DNA of 64,000 nucleotides from assembly GCF_000429925.1 (NCBI RefSeq), contig NZ_AUCU01000020.1, positions 1 to 64,000 on the forward strand, given 5' to 3'. Source of the DNA: Desulfatirhabdium butyrativorans DSM 18734 (GTDB taxonomy: Bacteria; Desulfobacterota; Desulfobacteria; Desulfobacterales; Desulfatirhabdiaceae). This document shows positions 34,625-42,707 of the stretch, piece by piece; positions within the stretch are counted from its first letter, which is position 1; each line of letters starts with the position of its first letter. The notes below the pieces were generated by a model. That model did no database searches, was not told where the DNA came from, and saw only the letters and a program-made list of their open reading frames with translations. A program made the position numbers and the translations under genes.

Positions 34625-37590
34625 CAGATGGCCTGAACACGCCATCGAAACCCATCCGGCAATGCTGGGGATTCCGCTTCGATCAGCGCATCGCTGGAAA
34701 CCACGGCAACGCCGCTGTGGTCCAGCGCGTCCCTGAAATGGGCCTCTGCGGCTTGAAGCACCCTGGCCCGATCCATACGAATGAGATTTTCCTTGAATCG
34801 CTTTCTCGTGGCGTCGTCAAGCCGGATGAGGGCGCGAAAAAACGCTTTCTTGGCGGCCATCGCAGGCGTATCGGGCTTGTCGATGTCCGCGCACACCTGC
34901 AATACGGCCTCGTCGATGTCGGATTCCGCATACTGTCCGGAGCGGATGAAATCGACAGCGCCCCGAAAGGCCTCGAGTGTGCCTGCAATCCGCGGGTCCC
35001 GGTAGGAGGCGAGGTGAAAGAGGCCATCTTCCGGATTGTACGCGGCAAATCCGCCGTATGCCCCGCCTTTTTCCCGGATTTCCCGATGCAGGTACAGGGA
35101 TCGCATCATCTTGGCAATGACGGCGAGCGCCGGCGCATCCGGATGATCCATGGTGGGGGTCCGAAAGGCCTGTGCCACGAAAGACACCGTGGTTGCCGTT
35201 GTCCAGGCTTCCCGGGGAAGGGCGGTTTCCGCGATTTCGAATTTCGGCGCAGAAAACCCGTTTTCACCGCAATCCTCCGGCAGGCCGTTTTCCAACATGC
35301 CGGAAAGCGCGATGGAAGCATCGATGGCTTCCTTTTCCCCGACGAGCGCGATTTCGATGTTGCTGCGGTGCAGCAGCGCATCCGCAATTTCCGAAAGCGT
35401 TTCGGAGAGCTTTTCCAAAACCCGTGGAGAGGGATCCCTGGCGATGGATCGCATCCAGCGGACATGCTCGATTCCTCCCCAGCGTTCGCTGAGCGCCGCA
35501 GTCCGGCTCAGGTTGGCCGAGGCGCGGGACATGGCCAGCCGATGGCCGCTGTCCACGATCGATGCCTCCAGCTCGGCGTGGTATTCCAGCACGAGGTTTT
35601 TCAGCCGTGCCATATCCGAAAACGCCCAATCACACAGGAGCTCGGTCATCAGATCGAGGGTCTGCGGGATGTTGCGGTTGAGGCATTTGGCATGCAGCTG
35701 AAACAGCGCCAGGCAGTCTTTGGTATTGTCGTGCAGGGTTCTTACATGGCATCCTGCAGACAAACCGCCTGTGCAGCGATCCGTCATCCGGGCAATTTCG
35801 AGATACGTGTGCTTTCGGGTGCCGATCTGGGTCATGCAGTGGGTCAAAAAAGGGACCCCTTCCAGGAGCCTGCCGGGAAGGGAGCCTGCTCCTGCAATCA
35901 CCGTGAGGTAACAGATGCCCGATGTCGGCTGCTCGTAGCAGGTGAGCCTCGCCGCAACATCTTTGCTGGAAGGCTCGACAATGCGAATATCATCCGTCAG
36001 ATCGCTTCGATGCAGGGTTGGCAGGCAGGAAACATCTTCCTGGTTCTGTTGCCGTTCTTCAAGCTCCTTCTCGAGCGTTTCGATTCGGGCGACATCTGCT
36101 TCGGTCAGGCCGTTTCTGATGGTTTCAAGCTCCCTGGCCAACCGTTCGGCCTCCCGATCGTTCATTTCGGAATCGGGAGAAAGCGTGAACAGAATCCGAT
36201 GCGGATTTTCCAGAAAATAACGCGAAATCGTCTCTTCGAGCAGCCTGCCATCGATGGCGCCTGCGCGCAGCTTTTCCATGTCTGCATCGATATCGAGAAT
36301 CCGCATCGGATCGCCGCCGTGAATCCAGGTGGCGGAAATGCCGAGCAGAAGGCGGAGCCCATAGGGATAGGGCGTATTGGTGATCTCTTTGCGGTGGAAC
36401 TCGATCTGATGCAGGGCGGATTCGATCATTTCCTTATCGATCCCATCCCGGTAGAGCCTGCCGAGCGTATCGAAAATGATGGTTTCAATCTTTTCGGCAT
36501 CTTCTTGCGATACATCCTTCAGACCACAGGCAAAAAATGTATCCCGGTTGTCGGCATCAAAACCGGAGGAATCCGACAGCGCAGAGCCCAATCCCGAATC
36601 GATCAGGGCCTGGCGAAGCGGAGAAGCGGGATTCCCGAGGAGCACATCGTTCAGAACCGACAGGCTCAACAGTTCGAAGGTGTCCCGAATATCGCTCAGC
36701 AACCAGGCCACACAGACCTGATGTTTTCGGCTGCCATCTTCGCCTGGCGCAAGGGGATAGGCGGCGAAAGCCCGGCCGGGGGTCTTCCATCTGGGCTGGG
36801 AAGGCACTTCGGTTTTAGGATCGATCCGCTCGAAACCGCTCAGATACCACGTCTCAATGAAAGCCAGGTGCTCCTCGATCGGCAGATGCCCATAAGTAAA
36901 AAACCAGGCATTGCTCGGATGGTAATGAAACCGGTGGAATTCCTTGAGCCCATCGTATGTCAACCGGGGAATTTCCTGCGGATCACCGCCTGAATTGAAT
37001 CGGTAGGTCGTATCCGGATAGAGGGCCTGCAGCAGGGCCCTGGCCATGATCTGTGGCGGGGAAGACATGGCCCCCTTCATTTCGTTGTAGACCACCCCTT
37101 TGTAGGTGAGCCGCCGATCTTCTTCGAGGCTCAGTCTGTGCCCTTCCTGCCGGAAGCTCAACAGATCGAGCAGGGGATGGAAAACCGCATCGAGATAGAC
37201 GCCCATCAGATTGTAATAATCGGTCGGGTTCTGGGTGGCAAAGGGATACATGGTCCAATCCGAAGCCGTAAACGCATTCATGAAAGTGCTGAGGCTTCGC
37301 TTGAGCATCGAAAAAAACGGATCCCGCACCGGGTATCGCCTGGAGCCACACAGGACCGTATGTTCCAGAATGTGGGCAACACCTGTCGAATCCCGGGGGA
37401 CCGTTCGGAACACCACACCAAAGGCGTTTTCCGTATCGCTGCAGGCGATGTGAATATGTCTTGCGCCGGTTTTCTCGTGTTCAAGCTCGATCATCGTCGC
37501 CTGGAGCAAAGTGATCGCTTCACAGCGTTTCACGGCAAAGCCATGTAGGACATCTCCCGGTTGCATCACAACGGGCTCCTTGTATGACAT
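34624..37590 (-). CDS. M16C-family metalloprotease (presequence-protease/insulinase type)
   Basis: A large zinc peptidase, 988 residues, similar in length and layout to PreP/Cym1. The inverted zinc motif HxxEH is present as AHILEHTVLCG (His73, Glu76, His77), followed by the downstream segment DPFFSMLKRSLSTFMNAFTA and the second acidic ligand region YKGVVYNEMKGAMSS. Two M16 halves are linked by a charged helical hairpin (about 480-530, ETIRNGLTEADVARIETLEKELEERQQNQ). No signal peptide is visible, so it is cytoplasmic, degrading short peptides. ATG 37590 is chosen; TTG 37602 would add four residues. The stop overlaps the GT2 gene start, an unexplained coupling to glycan genes. Confidence 0.93.
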   Translation of the reverse strand: MSYKEPVVMQPGDVLHGFAVKRCEAITLLQATMIELEHEKTGARHIHIACSDTENAFGVVFRTVPRDSTGVAHILEHTVLCGSRRYPVRDPFFSMLKRSLSTFMNAFTASDWTMYPFATQNPTDYYNLMGVYLDAVFHPLLDLLSFRQEGHRLSLEEDRRLTYKGVVYNEMKGAMSSPPQIMARALLQALYPDTTYRFNSGGDPQEIPRLTYDGLKEFHRFHYHPSNAWFFTYGHLPIEEHLAFIETWYLSGFERIDPKTEVPSQPRWKTPGRAFAAYPLAPGEDGSRKHQVCVAWLLSDIRDTFELLSLSVLNDVLLGNPASPLRQALIDSGLGSALSDSSGFDADNRDTFFACGLKDVSQEDAEKIETIIFDTLGRLYRDGIDKEMIESALHQIEFHRKEITNTPYPYGLRLLLGISATWIHGGDPMRILDIDADMEKLRAGAIDGRLLEETISRYFLENPHRILFTLSPDSEMNDREAERLARELETIRNGLTEADVARIETLEKELEERQQNQEDVSCLPTLHRSDLTDDIRIVEPSSKDVAARLTCYEQPTSGICYLTVIAGAGSLPGRLLEGVPFLTHCMTQIGTRKHTYLEIARMTDRCTGGLSAGCHVRTLHDNTKDCLALFQLHAKCLNRNIPQTLDLMTELLCDWAFSDMARLKNLVLEYHAELEASIVDSGHRLAMSRASANLSRTAALSERWGGIEHVRWMRSIARDPSPRVLEKLSETLSEIADALLHRSNIEIALVGEKEAIDASIALSGMLENGLPEDCGENGFSAPKFEIAETALPREAWTTATTVSFVAQAFRTPTMDHPDAPALAVIAKMMRSLYLHREIREKGGAYGGFAAYNPEDGLFHLASYRDPRIAGTLEAFRGAVDFIRSGQYAESDIDEAVLQVCADIDKPDTPAMAAKKAFFRALIRLDDATRKRFKENLIRMDRARVLQAAEAHFRDALDHSGVAVVSSDALIEAESPALPDGFRWRVQAI

Positions 37591-37637
37591 GAGATCATCC
37601 AATCTGGTTCAATTCGGGAAAATCGAAGAAAGGGATC

Positions 37638-37677
37638 CACCGGAAACCGGGACGGATATCGTCTCCCGTTTCCGGTG
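37638..37677 (-). terminator. Long hairpin after pyruvate-kinase-C-like gene
   Basis: CACCGGAAACGGGA pairs with TCCCGGTTTCCGGTG (one bulge) and the inner CGATATCCG extends it. It lies between the gene ending at 37682 and the M16 protease start. A T-tract is weak (CCCTTTCTT), so termination may be partial. Confidence 0.6.
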
Positions 37678-37681
37678 AAAT

Positions 37682-38257
37682 TCAGGAACTTCTGGGTTTA
37701 CAGACCACTTCCTTGATGAAAAGGTCTTTAAAAACATTGGATTGGTGAGCGGGTTTCAAAACAAGCGCCGTATCGACCCCCCGGGCGGTTCCGCCCACGG
37801 AGACAATGTCCTCTCCGGAAAGCGCGCCCGCATCCGCGGCCATGATGGCAATTTCCACCGCAACCTTGGTGCCCTGGCCGAACAGTCGCAGGGTATCCGC
37901 GACCAGCAGCACCGGATACACCCCCCCATATGTCTTTGCAATGGAGCGTTCGACACCCGATAGGGCATGGGTTGCACTCACCACGCGGGCGCCCCGTCCT
38001 TCAAGTTCCGCCCGGACCGATACGGGCATCACATTGTGAAATGGCTCCCGGAATCCACAGTGATAGGTAACGACAACCACTCGGAACCCTGTAAGAATAT
38101 CCAGCGCCTTGAATGCGGTCTTGCCGGATGTCGAGCTGACAACGACTTCCTGAATTCCCAGCTCGGCGGCCCGCCTGCCTGCTATGCTCAAAGCGGTTTC
38201 CGTGTTGTGTTCTCCCGCACTATCGAAAATCATGCTGTTCCTTTCCAACAAATTCAT
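37682..38257 (-). CDS. Pyruvate kinase C-terminal-domain-like protein
   Basis: A 191-residue protein that resembles only the C-terminal alpha/beta domain of pyruvate kinase (EVVVSSTSGKTAFKALDIL, RVVVVTYHCGFREP, VSATHALSGVERSIAKTYGG, ISVGGTARGVDTALVLKPAH) and lacks the catalytic barrel. In pyruvate kinase this domain binds regulatory ligands; stand-alone versions are widespread in anaerobes and of unknown function. ATG 38257 is preceded by GGGGAGG; the longer frame to 38341 is less likely. It is followed by a hairpin and preceded by the HU gene on the same strand (110-bp gap). Confidence 0.78.
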   Translation of the reverse strand: MNLLERNSMIFDSAGEHNTETALSIAGRRAAELGIQEVVVSSTSGKTAFKALDILTGFRVVVVTYHCGFREPFHNVMPVSVRAELEGRGARVVSATHALSGVERSIAKTYGGVYPVLLVADTLRLFGQGTKVAVEIAIMAADAGALSGEDIVSVGGTARGVDTALVLKPAHQSNVFKDLFIKEVVCKPRSS

Positions 38258-38367
38258 GGCGCCTCCCCGATGTAAATCTGGAAAATCGAGAAAAGCCTTA
38301 CCCGGGGTGTCCGCGCCCGAAGCATCCTCCAGTATTTTCATGGGACGAATGCACAGGATGCCGTCGC

Positions 38368-38643
38368 TTATCCCACGGTCTCCTTGAGTTGTTTGCCCGG
38401 TCTGAACCGGACGACATTGCTTGCCTTGATCTGGATTTTTTCACCGGTAGCCGGATTGACCCCCTGGCGTTCCTTGCGCTGGACCTTTACAAAGGTACCA
38501 AACCCGACCAGCGCAACTTTTCCGTCCTTTTCTTTCAAGGCACCCGATATGCCATCGATCATCGCAGAAAGTGCCTTTGCGGCCTGGACCTTGGTAATTC
38601 CCGCTTCTTCCGCCATCTGAGCGACCAGTTCTTCCTTCTTCAT
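38368..38643 (-). CDS. hup: HU-family DNA-binding protein
   Basis: Nucleoid-associated histone-like protein of 91 residues. ATG 38643 with GGGAGG upstream gives MKKEELVAQMAEEAGITKVQA, then the conserved VALVGFGTFVKVQRKERQG, NPATGEKIQI and the DNA-binding arm ending VRFRPGKQLKETVG. The arm has the usual RxGxNPxTG pattern (RQGVNPATG), including the intercalating proline. It has its own candidate promoter at 38715-38744. Confidence 0.96.
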   Translation of the reverse strand: MKKEELVAQMAEEAGITKVQAAKALSAMIDGISGALKEKDGKVALVGFGTFVKVQRKERQGVNPATGEKIQIKASNVVRFRPGKQLKETVG

Positions 38644-38714
38644 CGTTTCCTCCCTGTTTGGTTTTGGTCTATGGATACCATCGATCGAAATCCACGATTT
38701 CATCGATGCGCCAT

Positions 38715-38744
38715 CCTATATCAATTGAATTGCTTTCACATCAA
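38715..38744 (-). promoter_or_regulatory. Candidate promoter of the HU gene
   Basis: Minus strand TTGATG (38744-38739), 18-bp spacer, TATAGG (38720-38715), with an A+T-rich stretch upstream (AAAATATAATTTATGC). It predicts a leader of about 65 nt before the HU start codon. Confidence 0.45.
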
Positions 38745-38764
38745 GCATAAATTATATTTTGTGC

Positions 38765-38925
38765 GGCCTGAGCCGGGGGCAGGCTGTTTTGCCATGCAGC
38801 GGGAACTTGTCTGAAGCCGCTGGAATCACGCCCACGATATCGGGCGGCCGGTTTTCACGCTGTATCGCAAAATCGCCTGCCCGCAGGCGGCTCGCTGCTT
38901 CAGATAGGGGGTTTCCGTTCAGACA
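38765..38925. repeat. Dispersed repeat element, copy C (two inverted halves)
   Basis: The right part read on the minus strand starts TGTCTGAACGGAAACCCC and continues GAGCCGCCTGCGGGCAGGCG-ATTTTGCGATACAGCG, matching copies D and E. The left part (38774-38816) has GGGGGCAGGCTGTTTTGCC and ATGCAGCGGGAACTTGTCTG on the plus strand, i.e. the same family inverted. It sits between the HU promoter and the next gene. Confidence 0.7.
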
Positions 38926-39017
38926 TCATCTTGTAATGGGATGGAAACACGGTTCCTCCCCCAATCGGAGCCGACAGTCGAGACCTAAGGCGACAATCGA
39001 AAATCGAGGAAATGTTC

Positions 39018-39743
39018 ATGACGACAAGATCGATCCGTCTGCTGTTCATTATTGGCGGAACCGGCTTCCTGCTGGTCGCTGCAGCCGCCTTCTGGCTGCT
39101 GAGACCCTCATCTCCACGTGTTGCCTTTACACCGGTCCCCGAAAGTTTCACCTTTTTTGAACTGGGCTCCAACACCCGTTTCACGGATGCCATCCGGGAC
39201 GATCTCCGCAGCAGGCTCGGCTCGGATGCCATCTCCTACAGGGGAACGATCGATCTGGGATTTTTTGACCCGGCAATCATGAAAACCCACTTTCCCGTCA
39301 TTGCCGAGCTGAACCGAGCCCTGAACAGCCCGCCCGGAGAACGGGTGGAACACGATATCGTCAAACTGACCTATCGTTATGCCTGGCGCCGGGAATCCCC
39401 TTTCAAGCTCGTCGATCTGGTGTTTTTCAACCGGAGCGGGTTGCCCCTGTATTTTGTCGTCACGATGACCCGTGAAGGATCGGAAATCCTGAGTGCGCTG
39501 ATCCAGAAATATGGCGATCCAACGGTATTTCAGCAGGAAAGCGACCGTCTGCATCAAATCCGGTACTGGGAAAAAAACGGAGATATCCTCATCGTCTCGG
39601 AAAAACCGGACCGTCTCGGAAACCCCGAGTATCAAGTGTATATCGTCTTTGTCAACAGCATCCAGCAACTGGTTGCCTACGAAAAAGAGCAGGCCAGACA
39701 AAAAGAGGATAAAATCCGGAAAGCTGCAGACAAGGCTTTCTGA
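39018..39743 (+). CDS. Unknown membrane-anchored protein
   Basis: I do not recognise a family. The 241-residue protein has a short basic N-terminus and one hydrophobic helix at about residues 8-27 (LFIIGGTGFLLVAAAAFWLL), so it is an inner-membrane-anchored or secreted protein with the rest outside the cytoplasm. That part has alternating strands (KLVDLVFFNRSGLPLYFVVTM) and ends in a charged helix (LVAYEKEQARQKEDKIRKAADKAF; first 20 shown in part). ATG 39018 is chosen because GAGGA lies seven bases upstream, whereas ATG 39012 is too close to it. It is convergent with the DPM1-like gene. Confidence 0.7.
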   Translation: MTTRSIRLLFIIGGTGFLLVAAAAFWLLRPSSPRVAFTPVPESFTFFELGSNTRFTDAIRDDLRSRLGSDAISYRGTIDLGFFDPAIMKTHFPVIAELNRALNSPPGERVEHDIVKLTYRYAWRRESPFKLVDLVFFNRSGLPLYFVVTMTREGSEILSALIQKYGDPTVFQQESDRLHQIRYWEKNGDILIVSEKPDRLGNPEYQVYIVFVNSIQQLVAYEKEQARQKEDKIRKAADKAF

Positions 39744-39796
39744 AAAAGCGCGGTCCCATTACGCCCGCTCTTCAACGGTCTTCGGCGTCACCGCCT

Positions 39797-40762
39797 TTAC
39801 CTGGCGGCACCCCCTTTTTTCCTCGAAAGGGCTGCATACGCCAGATATCCCATCCGCTTCGCCTCTTTTCTGCCCCGTGTCACCGTCTCCAGAATCAGGC
39901 CGCAGGCAAAACTGAGAAAAGCCAACGTCATGATGCCTGTCGAAAGGATGGCCGTCGGGAAGCGCGGCACAAGCCCCGTCTCGAAATAGGTGATGAAAAT
40001 CGGAATGGCCAGCGCTGTAGACACCAGCGCCAGAAACAGCGCCAGGAGGCTGAAGGCCGTCAGCGGTTTTTCCTCCTTGAACAAGGCCATGATCGTCAGC
40101 AAAATCCGGATACCGTCCCGATAGGTTCTCAACTTGCTTTTGGAATCAGTGGGCCTGCTTTTGTAGGGCGTCTCCACCTCGCCTGTGGGCATCCGCATTT
40201 CGAGCGCATGCACGGTCAGCTCCGATTCGGTTTCGAAGCCCGCGGAAAGGGCGGGGAAGGATTTGACGAACCGCCTGGAAAATACGCGGTATCCGGAGAG
40301 AATATCCGTAAAGCTCTTTCCGAACAGAAGCCCCATGACGCCGGTGAGCAAATCGTTCCCGAAGCGGTGGCCCGAGCGGAAAGCGGTGGCGTCGTGCTTC
40401 GTCAGCCGGGTACCCACGACCATATCGAGGGATTCATCAACCAGCTTGCCGATCATCGCCGGTGCGCTGGTTGCATCGTAAGTGTCGTCTCCGTCCACCA
40501 GCACATAAATGTCCGCCTCGACATCGGCAAACATCCGTCGAACGACATTCCCCTTCCCGGGATGGCCTTCATACCGGACGATGGCCCCTGCCGCCTTCGC
40601 CTGCTGGCTCGTTCGATCCGTCGAACGATTGTCATAAACATAAATGGCTGCATCCGGCAATGCATTGCGAAAATTCATCACCACCTGGGCGATGGTCTTT
40701 TCCTCATTGTAGCAGGGGACCAGAACGGCAATCCGAAAATCGGCGAACGGGCTATCCGTCAT
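39797..40762 (-). CDS. DPM1-like GT2 glycosyltransferase with membrane tail
   Basis: A polyprenyl-phosphate-sugar synthase-type enzyme of 321 residues. The GT-A domain has VLVPCYNEEKTIAQVV, IYVYDNRSTDRT, the metal-binding LVDGDDTYD and LSGYRVFSRRFVKSFP. It ends with two hydrophobic helices (about 240-265 and 275-300). Such proteins load a sugar from a nucleotide donor onto undecaprenyl phosphate on the cytoplasmic face; GT-C enzymes then use it on the outside. The preceding gene on the same strand encodes such a GT-C-like membrane protein (26-bp gap), supporting a donor-user pair. ATG 40762 follows TGGAG. Confidence 0.9.
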   Translation of the reverse strand: MTDSPFADFRIAVLVPCYNEEKTIAQVVMNFRNALPDAAIYVYDNRSTDRTSQQAKAAGAIVRYEGHPGKGNVVRRMFADVEADIYVLVDGDDTYDATSAPAMIGKLVDESLDMVVGTRLTKHDATAFRSGHRFGNDLLTGVMGLLFGKSFTDILSGYRVFSRRFVKSFPALSAGFETESELTVHALEMRMPTGEVETPYKSRPTDSKSKLRTYRDGIRILLTIMALFKEEKPLTAFSLLALFLALVSTALAIPIFITYFETGLVPRFPTAILSTGIMTLAFLSFACGLILETVTRGRKEAKRMGYLAYAALSRKKGGAAR

Positions 40763-40788
40763 GGGAGAACTCCATCGGGAGATTCGAT

Positions 40789-42429
40789 TCAAGACGCCTT
40801 CATTACGGTACAAAACAGCAACGGCGCATCTTCGTTTTCTTCAAGTCTTGGCATGAACCTTGTACAGGATTTCCGGTCCTGCCGCAATCCAAAGGAAGTG
40901 AGCGCATCCTGGGCCGCCTGCACACCCGAGGCGCGATACAGCACGAACATCGGCCCATGATGCTCCTGAATTCGCTGAGCCATCCAGGTATCGTACCCGC
41001 TCTTTTCCGCATACAGGTTGAAAAAGCTCTGAATCCGCAAAAACCGGACCTTGGGCGGAAACAACGGGATCAGATAGGAGATGGCATCGGTTCCGGCCAT
41101 CAGCACCAGGGTATGGTCGGGATCCGCCAGTTGCGGCAAATCGGCGCCAAAATAATCCGCTCCCCAGCGCACCCTGCCCCAGTCTGCTGGCTGGGTGGTG
41201 ACGAGAACCATGCCGATGCAGACCAGGGAAAGGATGCGCCGTCTCCCGGTCGAGCCGTCGAGCTTTCGGATCACCAGCCAGATGCCGAGCGGGGCCAGCA
41301 TTTCGATGACCATGGCATAGCGGAAAATCGCAAACAGCTTCAACCATGCCAGATAGGAAACGGCCAGGAAGCTGAACAGAAACGGCTCCATCGAATGCCG
41401 CTCTTTCAGCGGATTGAAGGAGGGCTGGCTCGTCTGGCCTGCAGAACCCCGGTTCGACAGCCATCGAATGCTCGCAGCAAGACCCAGCATGTACAGAACC
41501 GGAAGCCGCCAGTCCTGAAAACTGACCTCCGAAATTTTCCTCGGTGCGATGGCGAAACAAAATACCTTCATCAGGTATTCGCCAATGGTCCGGGGCAAAA
41601 AGCGCGTATCCCGATAGTCTCCAGCCTGCGCCATTGGAGAGTGAAAAAATTGGTTGAAATAGGGAAACAGCGGGTTGTGAAATCGTTTCCACATTTCATA
41701 GAGCCAGAACCCGCTCGATGCAGCCATGCCGATCAGCACACCGACGCCGAAAACGAAGGCGAATACAAACCGAACGGCAAACGGAATATCGAAGGTCAAA
41801 AACGCAAGACACAGGCCGACGGCATAGACGGCGGACGGTTGCTTGAATCCTGCCGCCAGCCCCACCAGGGTACCGGCGGCGAGCAGAATCGATATGCGCT
41901 CAGCCCATGAGGCGTTGAGCAGCCGCTCCTCACGCGAGACAATCAGCAGCAGACTGAGCAAAACGGGCAGGCTGAGCAGGTTGTCACTGAACATGGTGCC
42001 CAGTTCACTGACATTTCCAGCGCCGCTGACCCCAGCAACAGCGACCAAAAAGGCGATGATCGGCGCATCCTGCTCCCGCACACGATCCAGAAACCGCCGG
42101 GCAATAGCCAGAAGCAGCGGGAAATTCAACCCCTGGATGAAACCGAGCAGGAAGGCGGTGCTCTTGGGCGGAAGCCAGCTCACCGCATAATAGAAGGGGA
42201 CATATAAGAGAGGATTATAGAAAGATGCGATCTGGGCCGCCAGGGCATCGTATGCCAATCTGCCGTTCAGAAAAGCATAGGGATTGTAAAAATGGTAATT
42301 CCGTAAATCCCAATTGGCGTCCTGACCGAGAAGGATGGCAGCAAGTCCGCTCAAGATCGGCATGCCGATCCAGGACAAGAGCGGTATCCCGATCTGCGTC
42401 ATTCTGTTGGAACGTATGGTTGTGCTCAT
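40789..42429 (-). CDS. Polytopic membrane protein, probable GT-C glycosyltransferase
   Basis: A 546-residue protein with roughly ten to twelve hydrophobic helices. The first extracytoplasmic loop has the acidic motif QDANWDLRNYHFYNPYAF, in the position where GT-C enzymes (GT39/GT87-like) carry catalytic Asp residues that recognise a polyprenyl-phosphate sugar. The C-terminal 110 residues form a soluble domain (TLVLMAGTDAISYLIPLFPP, KSGYDTWMAQRIQEHHGP). Family choice is by topology and this motif only. It likely uses the product of the DPM1-like enzyme encoded immediately downstream. ATG 42429 is clear and a good promoter lies upstream. Confidence 0.72.
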   Translation of the reverse strand: MSTTIRSNRMTQIGIPLLSWIGMPILSGLAAILLGQDANWDLRNYHFYNPYAFLNGRLAYDALAAQIASFYNPLLYVPFYYAVSWLPPKSTAFLLGFIQGLNFPLLLAIARRFLDRVREQDAPIIAFLVAVAGVSGAGNVSELGTMFSDNLLSLPVLLSLLLIVSREERLLNASWAERISILLAAGTLVGLAAGFKQPSAVYAVGLCLAFLTFDIPFAVRFVFAFVFGVGVLIGMAASSGFWLYEMWKRFHNPLFPYFNQFFHSPMAQAGDYRDTRFLPRTIGEYLMKVFCFAIAPRKISEVSFQDWRLPVLYMLGLAASIRWLSNRGSAGQTSQPSFNPLKERHSMEPFLFSFLAVSYLAWLKLFAIFRYAMVIEMLAPLGIWLVIRKLDGSTGRRRILSLVCIGMVLVTTQPADWGRVRWGADYFGADLPQLADPDHTLVLMAGTDAISYLIPLFPPKVRFLRIQSFFNLYAEKSGYDTWMAQRIQEHHGPMFVLYRASGVQAAQDALTSFGLRQDRKSCTRFMPRLEENEDAPLLFCTVMKAS

Positions 42430-42509
42430 GAGCGATGGCGTGAACCTTGTGGTGAATCAGGGCAGCGGTCCATTTCGCACTTCAGAAGACCGGCCGATCG
42501 ATTGGGCGC

Positions 42510-42539
42510 TCTATAGTATGAAAGCCGATGCCGTGTCAA
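42510..42539 (-). promoter_or_regulatory. Candidate promoter of the GT-C/DPM1-like pair
   Basis: Minus strand perfect -35 TTGACA (42539-42534), 18-bp spacer, TATAGA (42515-42510). It lies about 80 bp upstream of the GT-C start codon and after murJ. Confidence 0.5.
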
Positions 42540-42707
42540 ACAGGATCGGGGTTTTTCGGGCGCTTTCGAACACAAACCGAAGGGTTATCGCAAAACAGGA
42601 GTCAGGAGCCGGAATATAGGCGTAAAAAGTTGGAAGAGCGGCGGTTGGCGCCATTTTTCGGTTCCGGGATAGCCCCATACCGATGTGAACCTGCATGCGG
42701 GTATGAC

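Noticed and set aside
34717-36993. Plus-strand frame of about 750 codons opposite the M16 protease
   Set aside because: Antisense shadow; the minus strand has a complete zinc-protease motif set.
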